From IMG/VR virus record IMGVR_UViG_3300049489_000639, positions 1 through 25,042 of that record: a stretch of DNA of 25,042 nucleotides; one strand, given 5' to 3'. The notes under the pieces were generated by a model, which saw nothing but the letters and a program-made list of their open reading frames with translations, ran no database searches and was not told the origin of the DNA. The DNA is from a virus. Position numbers and translations under genes: made by a program. Numbering within the stretch: position 1 is the stretch's first letter; each line of letters opens with the position of its first letter. Shown here piece by piece: positions 1-7,857 of the stretch.

Positions 1-1203
1 GGTAAATACAACGCCAAACACGCCCCAGTACCATGTCAATGCCCAGAAAGCTACAGTCCCTAATTCCCAATAGAGACCCTGATTTCTTACACTGTTGCTT
101 TCAGAGAGTCCGCCATCGTAATAAAAATCCATCAGGCCAGCGCCGCTGGTCTGATAGTTAAAGGTTAAATAGTAGTGTTGCCCCGCTTCGAGAACGATCG
201 CCTCAGAAAATCCTAGGCTCAGGTCGTACTCCCCGGCCGCGTTGGCGAGCGTACTTGTGTCGTAGATGCATGTGGCGAGAATCGTTCCGGGCGCGCTCGT
301 GGGCGATGCGGTCTGACTGAGGTCAGCCTTGCGTAACCTTACCGTTAGAATGCCACCAGTGTCCGTTCCGACACGCTTGTATAATCTGATGTAGGCGTTC
401 GAAAGAATGTAGGAGGTAGTAACGGTGAATCGCTTTCCATATTCAGTTGTGCTTGTCGCCCAAGGGGCATTCGTTTTACCCGAAACTTGGGTATTACCAT
501 AAAGAATAGTTCCGACCGCCCCGGCGCTAGAAACCTGTTGATATTTCCCGTCTCGGTCTTTAGCGAAGTATCCAGCCACCCCCCCGACCGGATACTTAGT
601 GCTCAGGGTGGTGGCATAGGCGAATTCCGGCGAAGAATCAGCGTCCGCCGCAATCTGTATTGCCTCGCACTGCACTCCCACCCCGAACACCATCGGAAGA
701 TGTTTTCCGAGGCTTTTTGCCGGCGCATTCGGAAACGCCCCCGGGGTGATCGCCTTAGTAATAACGCGCCGAGGGATGATGTCCGAAGCAACCTCAATCC
801 GCAGCCTATCACCGTCTATCCGATAGCGAGACACGATGCCTTGCCATTGCAGCGAGAAGTTGCCCGATACGTCCAGGTCTTCGTAGTCCGTGACTGCCGA
901 ATAGATTTTGATCGTCTGCGTTATGAGCGTGTACCGCTCAAAGAGATCCGAGAATTTTCGCTGGTGGCCGTAAGAGCCCGGCGAGTTATCGATCTCAATT
1001 GCCCCGCGCGTTGGCTCGGGTAGATACCGTCCGGCGACGTTCCCGATGCCGCTAATGCCTCTCAGGATGGGGACATACCGCCCCTTGTTCGTGTCGTCGA
1101 TAATTGCGCGGTTGGATAAATAGACCGTCTTCGACGTGCCGTCAGCCTTCGCCTTCAGTGTCAGCTCTGCATAGAACCACACCTGAAGATTCGAAGATGT
1201 CAT
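1..1203 (-). CDS. Tail hub-like protein with internal jelly-roll-like domain (partial, runs off left edge)
   Basis: An open frame of 401 codons starts at the ATG overlapping the stop of the upstream gene (TAATG at 1201-1205) and is still open at base 1, so the C-terminus is missing. I translated it by hand. Residues 1 to about 185 are mixed beta and read like the N-terminal half of siphovirus tail hub or baseplate proteins, ending in a KHLPMVFG segment. After a linker, residues about 265-360 form a beta-rich block with motifs such as LTVRLRKAD, PGTILAT and LEAGQHYYLTF, typical of the jelly-roll 'choice-of-anchor' and carbohydrate-binding-like modules found in exposed phage proteins. Its place after the tape measure and distal tail-like genes fits the tail tip. 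The hub role is inferred from order and fold impression, not from a specific signature. Confidence 0.7.
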   Translation of the reverse strand, partial: MTSSNLQVWFYAELTLKAKADGTSKTVYLSNRAIIDDTNKGRYVPILRGISGIGNVAGRYLPEPTRGAIEIDNSPGSYGHQRKFSDLFERYTLITQTIKIYSAVTDYEDLDVSGNFSLQWQGIVSRYRIDGDRLRIEVASDIIPRRVITKAITPGAFPNAPAKSLGKHLPMVFGVGVQCEAIQIAADADSSPEFAYATTLSTKYPVGGVAGYFAKDRDGKYQQVSSAGAVGTILYGNTQVSGKTNAPWATSTTEYGKRFTVTTSYILSNAYIRLYKRVGTDTGGILTVRLRKADLSQTASPTSAPGTILATCIYDTSTLANAAGEYDLSLGFSEAIVLEAGQHYYLTFNYQTSGAGLMDFYYDGGLSESNSVRNQGLYWELGTVAFWALTWYWGVFGVVFT

Positions 1204-1994
1204 TAGATCAGCTCCTCAAAATCAATTGTTACGCGGTTGCTGTTCGTGCTCAGATACTTGAAAGATGCCTTCGTAATTTTCCCGTACAAGGTCCGATGCT
1301 CGTTCAGAATGTCGTGATAACTCACGGTGTAGAGCACAATCGGCATGATATCTTTGTAATTCACAATCTCGGCGAAGAATGAATTCCTGACGGCGTCTGT
1401 TATGCCGACCCACTCAAGGGAAAGCTTGATGCCTGCGCGCCGCTCGCTCGGATCGTTCTTGTCCCTTGCAATCGGGCGAACGAATGACGGGTCGCGACCC
1501 ATGTCGAACCACGGGCCGAACATGGCCTTGCCGAATTCCCAGACCTTTGAGCTGCCGGAGTTGCCGGTATAAAGCCGCCAGTAACGGTAAGCCGTCACGT
1601 TCAGCGCGGTCACGTCGTCGTTAAATGCGCTTGTGAAGATCAGATCCTCGGATCTTGGCCCCGAGTATGTCCGGGTCGAGAGTGCCGCCGTTGTGCCGAG
1701 CCTGCTGGTGTAAGAGGCATCGTCGGAGCTGGAACTGAGCGTCAGCCGGATAGCGCCCTTCGCCTTTAGTAGATTCGCTTTGGCAACAAACAGAAACTCA
1801 ACTGCCGACGTAAGCGAAGCGCCGAGGTCGTGCTTTATGTACGGCTCGGTCGCTGCGCTGCCAAATTTCACTCTGTCCGCCCGCCCGCCCATTACCGAAT
1901 TGGTGAATGGATAACTTGCGTCAGCACTTATGCTGCCGGTCAGTGTGGCCTTGCGCCCGATGTAGGGCCTGCCGATCAGGAGGTTCGTTGTCAT
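1203..1994 (-). CDS. Distal tail-like protein, discoidin-like domain, paralog 2
   Basis: This 263-residue protein begins TNLLIGRPYIG and has the same plan as the upstream gene: a short N-terminal strand starting with NLLI, then a beta-sandwich of the F5/8 type C (galactose-binding-like) kind ending at the AYRYWRLY motif, then FDMGRDP, then a C-terminal domain with WVGITD, an NSFFAEI helix and a YKDIMP turn. The two genes therefore look like an old tandem duplication. The ATG overlaps the preceding stop by four bases (ATGA). Being placed after the tape measure gene, the two probably form parts of the distal tail or a tail-tip ring that may bind sugars. The discoidin assignment rests on the YRYWRL signature and the beta pattern, and receptor binding is only inferred. 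Confidence 0.75.
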   Translation of the reverse strand: MTTNLLIGRPYIGRKATLTGSISADASYPFTNSVMGGRADRVKFGSAATEPYIKHDLGASLTSAVEFLFVAKANLLKAKGAIRLTLSSSSDDASYTSRLGTTAALSTRTYSGPRSEDLIFTSAFNDDVTALNVTAYRYWRLYTGNSGSSKVWEFGKAMFGPWFDMGRDPSFVRPIARDKNDPSERRAGIKLSLEWVGITDAVRNSFFAEIVNYKDIMPIVLYTVSYHDILNEHRTLYGKITKASFKYLSTNSNRVTIDFEELI

Positions 1995-2818
1995 CCGAGC
2001 ACCTCGGTGAAGGTGGCACTAATTCGATTCCAGTCGATTATCTTGCTCGACGGCTTGGAGCTTACCTTCGACACCTCGCAATGAATGATTCGCTGACTAT
2101 CGAGAATCGTGTGATCCGTGCCTGTGAAAAGAAAGACGCGATTCACATCTTTGTAAGCGTCGATCTTTGAGTAGAAGTCTCGCACCTTATCATCTGTGAT
2201 TCCGTCCCATGTAATCTCGAACTGATAGACCGGCTCGTCGGTTCTGACGACGTGCTCGACCCCGCTGTCGCCCCTGAATCGCCCCTGCTTCGCCGGGTTG
2301 CGAGTCGGCACAACATCAACCGGATCTTTCCCCATGTCGAACGCCAGACCAAAATGCGCTTTTGAGTGCGTAAACTTCTGCGAGCTCGAAGTGTAAACCA
2401 GTCGCCAGTAGCGATAGGCCGACGACGGCGTATAGCTCCCGCTTGGTATATCGTAGTAGTCATCCGAGCGCGGCCCGTAGAGCGTCGCAGATGCCATGCT
2501 GGCGTTAACGTATTGGTTCGTCCATGCCGACCCGTCGCTCGACCGGTCGATCTCTATTTTAGTTAGCCCCGCCGCCTTTAGAATGTCGCAGCGAGCAAGC
2601 ACGATGTGATTTAGCGTGTTCTGCTTCGATGCGTATCCCGAGCCCAGATCGTAAGTGAGCGTCAGTACCGTCTGATTCGCCGCCGTCTGAAAGTGACTGT
2701 CTCGCCTGCCCGAAATCAAATTGTAATGCGGAAAGTCCGAATCGTCTGTTACTGAGCATGTAACTTTGTTGCAGTTGAAAGAGATATCTGGGTGAGAGAT
2801 AAGGAGGTTGCTGGTCAT
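1991..2818 (-). CDS. Distal tail-like protein, discoidin-like domain, paralog 1
   Basis: A 275-residue protein starting SNLLISHPDIS. Residues about 10-150 form a beta-rich block ending in AYRYWRLVYTSS, the hallmark of F5/8 type C sandwich domains, where the last strand carries a W-R-L motif. FDMGKDPVDVV follows, then a charged insert (about 175-195) absent from the paralog, then FEITWDGITD and a helix, FYSKIDAYKDV, matching the downstream gene. The start overlaps the stop of the tape measure gene (ATGA at 2815-2818), so expression is probably coupled. Position directly after the tape measure suggests a distal tail protein. Function is inferred from gene order and no catalytic motif is seen. 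Confidence 0.75.
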   Translation of the reverse strand: MTSNLLISHPDISFNCNKVTCSVTDDSDFPHYNLISGRRDSHFQTAANQTVLTLTYDLGSGYASKQNTLNHIVLARCDILKAAGLTKIEIDRSSDGSAWTNQYVNASMASATLYGPRSDDYYDIPSGSYTPSSAYRYWRLVYTSSSQKFTHSKAHFGLAFDMGKDPVDVVPTRNPAKQGRFRGDSGVEHVVRTDEPVYQFEITWDGITDDKVRDFYSKIDAYKDVNRVFLFTGTDHTILDSQRIIHCEVSKVSSKPSSKIIDWNRISATFTEVLG

Positions 2819-5268
2819 TGCACACGTCCTTCTCCTATCTGCCTAGTTGAGCCGCTCGAAACTGCATTAATAACCTCTTGGGCTCCGTTCTCGTAGTTCG
2901 CCTTCACGTTGATCGTGATGTCTTTCTCTTTCGGGATATTGTTGATTTTGTCTATCAGCGACTCGGCTTGTTCTTCCGCCTCGGTCAGGATGTCGTTAGC
3001 CTGAAGGTTTGAGAGGATGGCGATAAGCTGCTCATCGGTGGCGTTCGACAGTTCGGTCATGCTGTCGATACCGGATTCGGCGAGGGCTGCGAAGAGGCCT
3101 TCAATCTGGTCTTGAGTGAATTTGCCGCTCGATACGAGCATTTGCTCAAGCTCCGGTAGTGTATCCTGCCCAAGCTCAAGCATTTCAAATCCGATATCCT
3201 GCAAGGCGTCTATCGTTGCCAGCCCGCCCTTTGAGCCTGCCGCAAACAAATTCTCGAAGGCTTCAACGGCGAATCCAACGCCGTCGGGGATTCCATCCTC
3301 CATCGCCTTGTTGACGCCGTTAATCGCTGACTGTGTCTCTAGGAATGAGAGCTCGCCCTTCTTTGCGGCCGCAACAAGCGCGCCGGTCATCTGCTCCGCC
3401 GTCTGCCCGGTCGATTGGATCAGCAGACCAAGGTTATTCAGCGACCCGCCGACATTGTTGAAGAAGACTGCCGCGAGCTGTCCGCCGAGGGATTCCCCGG
3501 TAGGCAAGAGAGCATTCATCGCCTCGCCCACGCCGATGAACGCGCCCTTGATGTTGTCGGCACTTGCGAGTAGTGCGTCATCAAATTCGCCGGTGTCGAA
3601 ACCCCCGGGGCCGCCGAAGTCTAAATCGTGTAATTGCTTTAGCTGCCCGTCTATAACAACCTGCAGTCCGGCAGCGTCGAACAATTCGGCAAACTTTTTA
3701 TCGAGTGCCTTGCGAGCCGATACCTGCTTATCTTCCCCGAACAGGGCCTCGATAATTTGATATGTAGGATCGAATTTTTCTAATTCACTAAAGAGATCAA
3801 CGCCGATGGCCTGAATGACCAGCTCAGATATGCCAAAGGTAAAAAACGCGGCGACCGCTCTCTTTGCGGCTTGATGACCGGCTTTGAGTTTGTCTTCCCC
3901 GCTGGCGTCGGAATCAAGTGTGTCGCCAAGTGAGCTTGCAAGCTGCGAGAATAGTCCGGCGTATTGTTTAAACCCATCGCCAAACAGATCCGAAAACTGC
4001 CCGCCACCGAACGCAGAATCACCGCCGAGTCCCTCGCCAAAACCTTTGGCTGTCTTCTTCCCGGCATCTCTTCCTAACTCCTCCCATTTGAACTCTTCAA
4101 ACTCATCGGATATTCTGATAATGCCCGCGTCACCGCCCAGCTCATCGACTATGTGATTGAAGGCATTTTCGAATGTGTCGGCTGTCTTCGATGCCTCATC
4201 AGCTACCTTTTTGAGGGCTGAGGCCGTGTCGTCTGCACCCTTGGGCACATCGAACGTAAGCGTGTCTGATACTGTGCCGAGTGAATCGTCTAGCTGCTCG
4301 GTACTCGTTTTGGAGTCGCGCAGGGCCACCTTTAAATCGCGCTGTAGGGTTATCTCTACCTCTTGGGCCGCATTGTCGAAGTCGACATATCCCTCAGATA
4401 TTTGCCGCATCACGACTTGAAGGACGCGCAGCCCTCTGACGAAGTTTTCTATTTCGTCTTGTATTCGCTTGAAGGCCTTATCGGCGAGCTGAATGAGCCC
4501 TTTCGCGAAGTCCACCAACTTATTGGTGACAGCGACGACAACCTTGCCCATGAGTAAGGTGATGTCTCGCAGGGCCTTGCTTTGCTCTACCGCAACGGCT
4601 ACGCGATCGTAGGCGTTCGTGATTGCCGTTTTGACCTGCAGGTATGTTCCATAAAGACCCAACTGCTGATTGTTCAGCTCAGATGTGGCACGATCAAATG
4701 CCTGCAGCTTGATTTTGCCTTCGCTCAACAGTCCGAGCTGTTCAAGCTGCTTTTCGTTTCCCTTTGTGATGGCTGTCACAAACGTATCGAGCGCTTGAGC
4801 CGCGTCCCCGCCTGTTTTGTCGGCGTACTGTTGAGCTGCCTGCGCGACGGCGGCAAAAACCTCGGGCTTGAGACCCTTAGTCAAGCCCTCGTTGGCGATC
4901 TCCATCAACTTCAGGTTGTCAATTGCCCCCTCGGTCGCAAGGCGCAAATCGCCAAGGAGGACGTCCGACGCAGCGCCAGCCTTCGCTGTCAACTCTTCGA
5001 ATGCGCTTGAGACGTCTAGAACGGCATCGCCGCGCTCTGCTATGGTGATGAGGCCAGCATACGCTGCCGTCACGGCACCCAAAGTAAGAGTCGCGGCCCC
5101 AAGCGCAGCCGCCAGCTTGCCGGTGCTTGTGCTGAAGAAACTTGCCGCCTCCGAAGCCAAGCCAGAGCTCTCCGTTACCTTCCCGAGTTCCTTGTCGAGC
5201 TGATCAAACTTAGCATTGGCGTCATTGGTGTCGACGTCAACTTTGATCTCTAAGGTATCGTCGGCCAT
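2815..5268 (-). CDS. Tail tape measure protein
   Basis: At 817 residues this is the longest gene in the window, as is usual for siphovirus tape measures, which fix tail length and are ejected with the DNA. It is Ala/Gly/Leu-rich and largely helical. The N-terminus (1-50) is an acidic, coiled-coil-like segment, a hydrophobic stretch lies at about 52-76, and a second hydrophobic region near the middle reads AAFFTFGISELVIQAIGV. The region after the first hydrophobic stretch (SSAFEELTAKAG ... DTFVTAITKGN) has the look of phage minor tail and tape measure N-terminal domains. It follows the G/GT chaperone genes and a small gene, the standard order. With the family rule of about 0.15 nm per residue the tail would be roughly 120 nm, an inference only. 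The ATG starts just after the preceding TAG. Confidence 0.92.
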   Translation of the reverse strand: MADDTLEIKVDVDTNDANAKFDQLDKELGKVTESSGLASEAASFFSTSTGKLAAALGAATLTLGAVTAAYAGLITIAERGDAVLDVSSAFEELTAKAGAASDVLLGDLRLATEGAIDNLKLMEIANEGLTKGLKPEVFAAVAQAAQQYADKTGGDAAQALDTFVTAITKGNEKQLEQLGLLSEGKIKLQAFDRATSELNNQQLGLYGTYLQVKTAITNAYDRVAVAVEQSKALRDITLLMGKVVVAVTNKLVDFAKGLIQLADKAFKRIQDEIENFVRGLRVLQVVMRQISEGYVDFDNAAQEVEITLQRDLKVALRDSKTSTEQLDDSLGTVSDTLTFDVPKGADDTASALKKVADEASKTADTFENAFNHIVDELGGDAGIIRISDEFEEFKWEELGRDAGKKTAKGFGEGLGGDSAFGGGQFSDLFGDGFKQYAGLFSQLASSLGDTLDSDASGEDKLKAGHQAAKRAVAAFFTFGISELVIQAIGVDLFSELEKFDPTYQIIEALFGEDKQVSARKALDKKFAELFDAAGLQVVIDGQLKQLHDLDFGGPGGFDTGEFDDALLASADNIKGAFIGVGEAMNALLPTGESLGGQLAAVFFNNVGGSLNNLGLLIQSTGQTAEQMTGALVAAAKKGELSFLETQSAINGVNKAMEDGIPDGVGFAVEAFENLFAAGSKGGLATIDALQDIGFEMLELGQDTLPELEQMLVSSGKFTQDQIEGLFAALAESGIDSMTELSNATDEQLIAILSNLQANDILTEAEEQAESLIDKINNIPKEKDITINVKANYENGAQEVINAVSSGSTRQIGEGRVQ

Positions 5269-5586
5269 CTATAGCTTCTTCTTTTGATACATGAGTTTTA
5301 GGTATTCGCTTTTCAATTCATCGCACCGTTCGCGCAGAGCGAGCACGTCGTGAAAGAACGCCTGATTCATATGGAACAGGAAGACGAGGTCCTCTAGTTC
5401 CGCTTTGCCTTCAGCCAGCCGAGTATGGATCTCGAACACGTGGACGAGGTTCTCTGCGTTCGCAATGCCGACGTTTTTCGTTTCCTGCGGTATTCCGTGC
5501 CTCCGGAAATCAGCCTCGCGATTGCCAGATAGACCGGTGGCCTCGGGCCTTTCGAATCCCAAATCGAGCGGGTTGATGTTGTTCAT
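5269..5586 (-). CDS. Small tail-region protein of unknown function
   Basis: A 105-residue charged protein. The N-terminal third is polar and Gly/Pro-containing (NPLDLGFERPEATG), and the remainder is helical with a likely coiled coil ending in a basic KKKKL tail. Its ATG overlaps the TGA that ends the frameshifted GT product (ATGA at 5583-5586), and its own TAG lies directly before the tape measure ATG. It therefore sits between the tail chaperones and the tape measure, where some phages carry an extra small tail-assembly gene. No family was recognised. Coupling at both ends argues that it is genuinely translated. Confidence 0.7.
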   Translation of the reverse strand: MNNINPLDLGFERPEATGLSGNREADFRRHGIPQETKNVGIANAENLVHVFEIHTRLAEGKAELEDLVFLFHMNQAFFHDVLALRERCDELKSEYLKLMYQKKKL

Positions 5587-6274
5587 TTTCTGAATTGTTT
5601 TCTGAAGGTTTCGCGCTGTTGTCTTGCAGCAGTGCCATCGAGGTAAATTAGTTCGAGGTCCCGGAGAAGCTCAGGATCGTCAAGCAATCCCAGGTCACGG
5701 AACTCCGCCATGAGAAGCTCCGAGATGTGATTAATCTCGTAAATCTTGCGGGCCAACGTGTATCGCGTAACGAATTCCTGAAGCGCCGAATCAGAAAGAA
5801 CGTCCTCGGCAATGCACCCTGCCGCTGTCTTGCAGGCAGGGATTGCAGCGCCCCCCGAGTCAGTCAGGAACTTAAAACACTTCCGACAGTTGAGGTTCGG
5901 GGCATCAAAAGAGAGCTTTAGGCTTCTCTTGGCTCGGCTCCTGAAGGCTTTTTTTCGGCACTTTCGCCTGCGCCAGAGGCTTCGTTGAATGCCCTGATTA
6001 TCTGCAAGGCTAAATCAAGCGGGATGTCGAGATTCTTGATTTGCTCAACGGTAATTGGATCGCCGTCCTCTGCTTCTAGGCCGGTAACGCTCACTAGGCC
6101 GTCCAATACATTCTTGTAATTCGCCCTGGCACGCTCGCGCTTGTCTTCGATCTTTCGCGTCTCATGCTCCAGATCGAGCACCTTGTTTAGCGGCATACGC
6201 TTAAATTCGAGTTCAAACTCGCCGCCATCGAGGGCAATCTTTACAGGGAATGTGTTTTTGTAAACGTAGGACAT
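5583..6274 (-). CDS. Tail assembly chaperone GT (-1 frameshift fusion)
   Basis: The first 109 codons are shared with G. At the in-phase heptamer A AAA AAG (5954 to 5948) a -1 slip continues for 121 codons to a TGA at 5583-5585, giving a predicted 230-residue fusion. I translated this extension by hand. It has no in-frame stop and fills the 330-base gap that otherwise lacks a gene. The T part begins AFRSRAKRSLKL, then has four cysteines in the pattern C-x2-C-x14-C-x5-C, then a helical C-terminus (EINHISELLMAEFRDLG). In lambda, GT binds the tape measure through T while G recruits tube subunits. The T stop overlaps the next ATG. The frame is directly visible, while slip efficiency is unknown. 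Confidence 0.85.
5918..6274 (-). CDS. Tail assembly chaperone G (short product)
   Basis: I choose the ATG at 6274 (MSYVYKNTFPV) because an AAGGAAA ribosome-binding site lies about eight bases upstream. The longer open frame to 6340 would run into the tail tube gene and has no such site. The product is 118 residues: a beta-rich start (VKIALDGGEFELEFKRM), then charged helices and an acidic, Ala/Gly-rich end. This is the usual look of the G protein, which together with GT loads tube subunits around the tape measure. It lies between the tail tube and tape measure genes, exactly where lambda G/GT-type chaperones occur, and carries a slippery heptamer near its 3' end (5948-5954). Assignment rests on position, size and the frameshift signal. 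Confidence 0.85.
   Translation of the reverse strand: MSYVYKNTFPVKIALDGGEFELEFKRMPLNKVLDLEHETRKIEDKRERARANYKNVLDGLVSVTGLEAEDGDPITVEQIKNLDIPLDLALQIIRAFNEASGAGESAEKKPSGAEPREA
5948..5954 (-). promoter_or_regulatory. -1 ribosomal frameshift slippery site, A AAA AAG
   Basis: Seven consecutive A followed by G on the minus strand. Counted from the ATG at 6274, the codons are GAA AAA AAG, so the heptamer is in the X XXY YYZ phase needed for tandem -1 slippage, the same heptamer used in E. coli dnaX. I see no strong downstream hairpin, only a weak CTTC/GAAG pairing. Confidence 0.85.
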
Positions 6275-6302
6275 TATTGTTTTCCTTTTTATTTGAGACA
6301 AA

Positions 6303-7355
6303 CTACGCGTTGTACGAAGTGGCCTTCGTGTTCCAGACAAAGAAGTACGGATAGGCGCTGATCATCCCAGTCGGGTTGGACGCCGCGACCAGAATCTTGA
6401 ACGTCAGATTGAGCGGGTTCACGCCTGCGCTTGTGAGGTTGTACTGAGGATCAGAAACAAGCTTCATGCGCGGGATGTTCACGACAAACTTGCGATAGAC
6501 TGATCCGCCGATGAGAGAGCCGGTGATCGTGAAGCTCAACTTGTACTCCGTGCCTGCCGCCGCAGCCGTGAAATATGTGAGGTCGTCCAAAGACTTCAGC
6601 TCAAGCGCAAGTTCGCCGCTGAAAGGGGGTGCGCCGACAGGAATCGGGACGCCATTACCAGCCGCGCCTTTGAATTCTCTCGGGAACTCCTGCTCTTTGT
6701 TGAGACTCAGGGTGAAGGACCGGACGTTGAGACGGTCGCCGGGAGAGGCTAAAGCGCCGCCGCTGGATGCGTTGATCAGGATCTCGTCGCTTAACTGAGG
6801 AATAATTCTCACGGTATCGGGAATTGTTCCCGCCGCGACGTCCGAATAACTGTTGGTTGTGCCGCTGATTACTCGGTCGTTAGCGAGAAGCTGAAACGCG
6901 CCCTTCAGATATGCAGGAGGTTCTGCAACCGACAGCTCTACCGAGTTAACCACGCAGCTCGGGAACTCCATCACGTTTGAGGAATCCGGCTGCAATGCGG
7001 CGGTGAGGTATTGAGCGTTGAATGTGGTGTTATGGAGAATCGAGTGACAGTACCCGCCCGAGCCCATGCTCATGACGTTATCGGTTCCCATGAAGCACGC
7101 GAGCGCGGCAATCTCTGCGGCGTTGTAGTGCATGAGCGCCTCGAAGTCGATAGACGGTGCAATCGCGCCTTGCTGCGAATCGCTCGCCATGCTGTTACCC
7201 GAGCCGATTGGGTTCGCCGAAAGGTCTTCAGCGTTCGTGCTCTGGTTAAGGTTCTCAACCTCAAGCTTGTCGCCTGCGACGATGGTAACGGCTGTGCCAA
7301 AAGTCCCGGCTTTCTTCAAGCCAATATTGATATCCGCTCCAGTCTTGTAAGACAT
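6303..7355 (-). CDS. Major tail tube protein
   Basis: A 350-residue, mostly beta protein starting MSYKTGADINIGLKKAGTFGT. The N-terminal pattern (GLKKAGTFGTAVT...GDKLEVENLN) and the later ELALELKSLDDL and KLSFTITGSLIGG strands resemble the tail tube family whose subunits stack as hexamers to form the non-contractile tube. A GGAGATC ribosome-binding site lies before the ATG. Gene order supports the call: tail terminator candidate before it, G/GT chaperones straight after it. The length is larger than a minimal tube protein (about 150-250 residues), so an extra surface domain is likely, perhaps the C-terminal part with MKLVSDPQYNLTSAG. The 28-base gap to G holds the ribosome-binding site of G. 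Confidence 0.85.
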   Translation of the reverse strand: MSYKTGADINIGLKKAGTFGTAVTIVAGDKLEVENLNQSTNAEDLSANPIGSGNSMASDSQQGAIAPSIDFEALMHYNAAEIAALACFMGTDNVMSMGSGGYCHSILHNTTFNAQYLTAALQPDSSNVMEFPSCVVNSVELSVAEPPAYLKGAFQLLANDRVISGTTNSYSDVAAGTIPDTVRIIPQLSDEILINASSGGALASPGDRLNVRSFTLSLNKEQEFPREFKGAAGNGVPIPVGAPPFSGELALELKSLDDLTYFTAAAAGTEYKLSFTITGSLIGGSVYRKFVVNIPRMKLVSDPQYNLTSAGVNPLNLTFKILVAASNPTGMISAYPYFFVWNTKATSYNA

Positions 7356-7398
7356 AGGCTTTGATCTCCAAAAATTTAATGTGTGGGAATTGTGCTAA

Positions 7399-7857
7399 CT
7401 AAACTGATTCGCGCTTGGTGCCGAAGTAGACGGCGCGCGCTCGCCAGCAGGGCGTACTGCCGACTCTTACTTCCTGCGGGTTGGTGATGTCCTCGACGAT
7501 GCGCCAGTAATCAACCGTGCTGGTCCAGGTGTCACCGAGAACCGACTTCACGCCTGCATAGAGCGTTTCAAATGCTGTGCGCACGGCATTGAAGTTTGCG
7601 CCGGTCGGCTCCTTCTCTAGCGTGTATTCGACAGTCACGCGGAAGGTATGCTCTTCCGTGTGGATCATCTGCTTGGTCTGATTCCGCACGACCGTGTACT
7701 GAAAGTAATTCACCACCTGACTTGAATAGAGGTCGTCCGCCTCTGTCTCTCCATCGGGAGACACCTGATAGCCGATGGCGTTCGGGGTAACAGCAATCAT
7801 CGACGCATCCTCGAAGAGGGTCGCCCACGCTGCGGATACCGCTGCCGCTGTCGTCAT
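7399..7857 (-). CDS. Tail terminator / tail completion-like protein
   Basis: A 152-residue protein with an N-terminal helix (AAVSAAWATLFED), a beta region with VEYTLEKEPTGANF, and a helix containing FNAVRTAFETLYAGVKSVLG. This alpha/beta arrangement, with a helix flanked by strands, resembles tail terminator proteins (lambda gpU type), which cap the tube at the head-proximal end. It lies just upstream of the tail tube gene, the usual position. Its ATG overlaps the stop of the upstream connector gene (ATGA at 7854-7857), implying coupled translation. No diagnostic motif is visible, so the call rests on size, fold impression and gene order. Confidence 0.55.
   Translation of the reverse strand: MTTAAAVSAAWATLFEDASMIAVTPNAIGYQVSPDGETEADDLYSSQVVNYFQYTVVRNQTKQMIHTEEHTFRVTVEYTLEKEPTGANFNAVRTAFETLYAGVKSVLGDTWTSTVDYWRIVEDITNPQEVRVGSTPCWRARAVYFGTKRESV

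Noticed and set aside
487-1023. Plus-strand open frame of 178 codons
   Set aside because: It lies opposite the tail hub-like gene, which is open on the minus strand through the whole left edge and has protein-like composition.
3116-3760. Plus-strand open frame of 214 codons
   Set aside because: Antisense to the tape measure gene; it is Ser/Pro/Ala-rich low-complexity, as expected from a shadow frame.
6274-6340. Longer start of the G chaperone
   Set aside because: It would overlap the tail tube gene and ignores the AAGGAAA site before the ATG at 6274.
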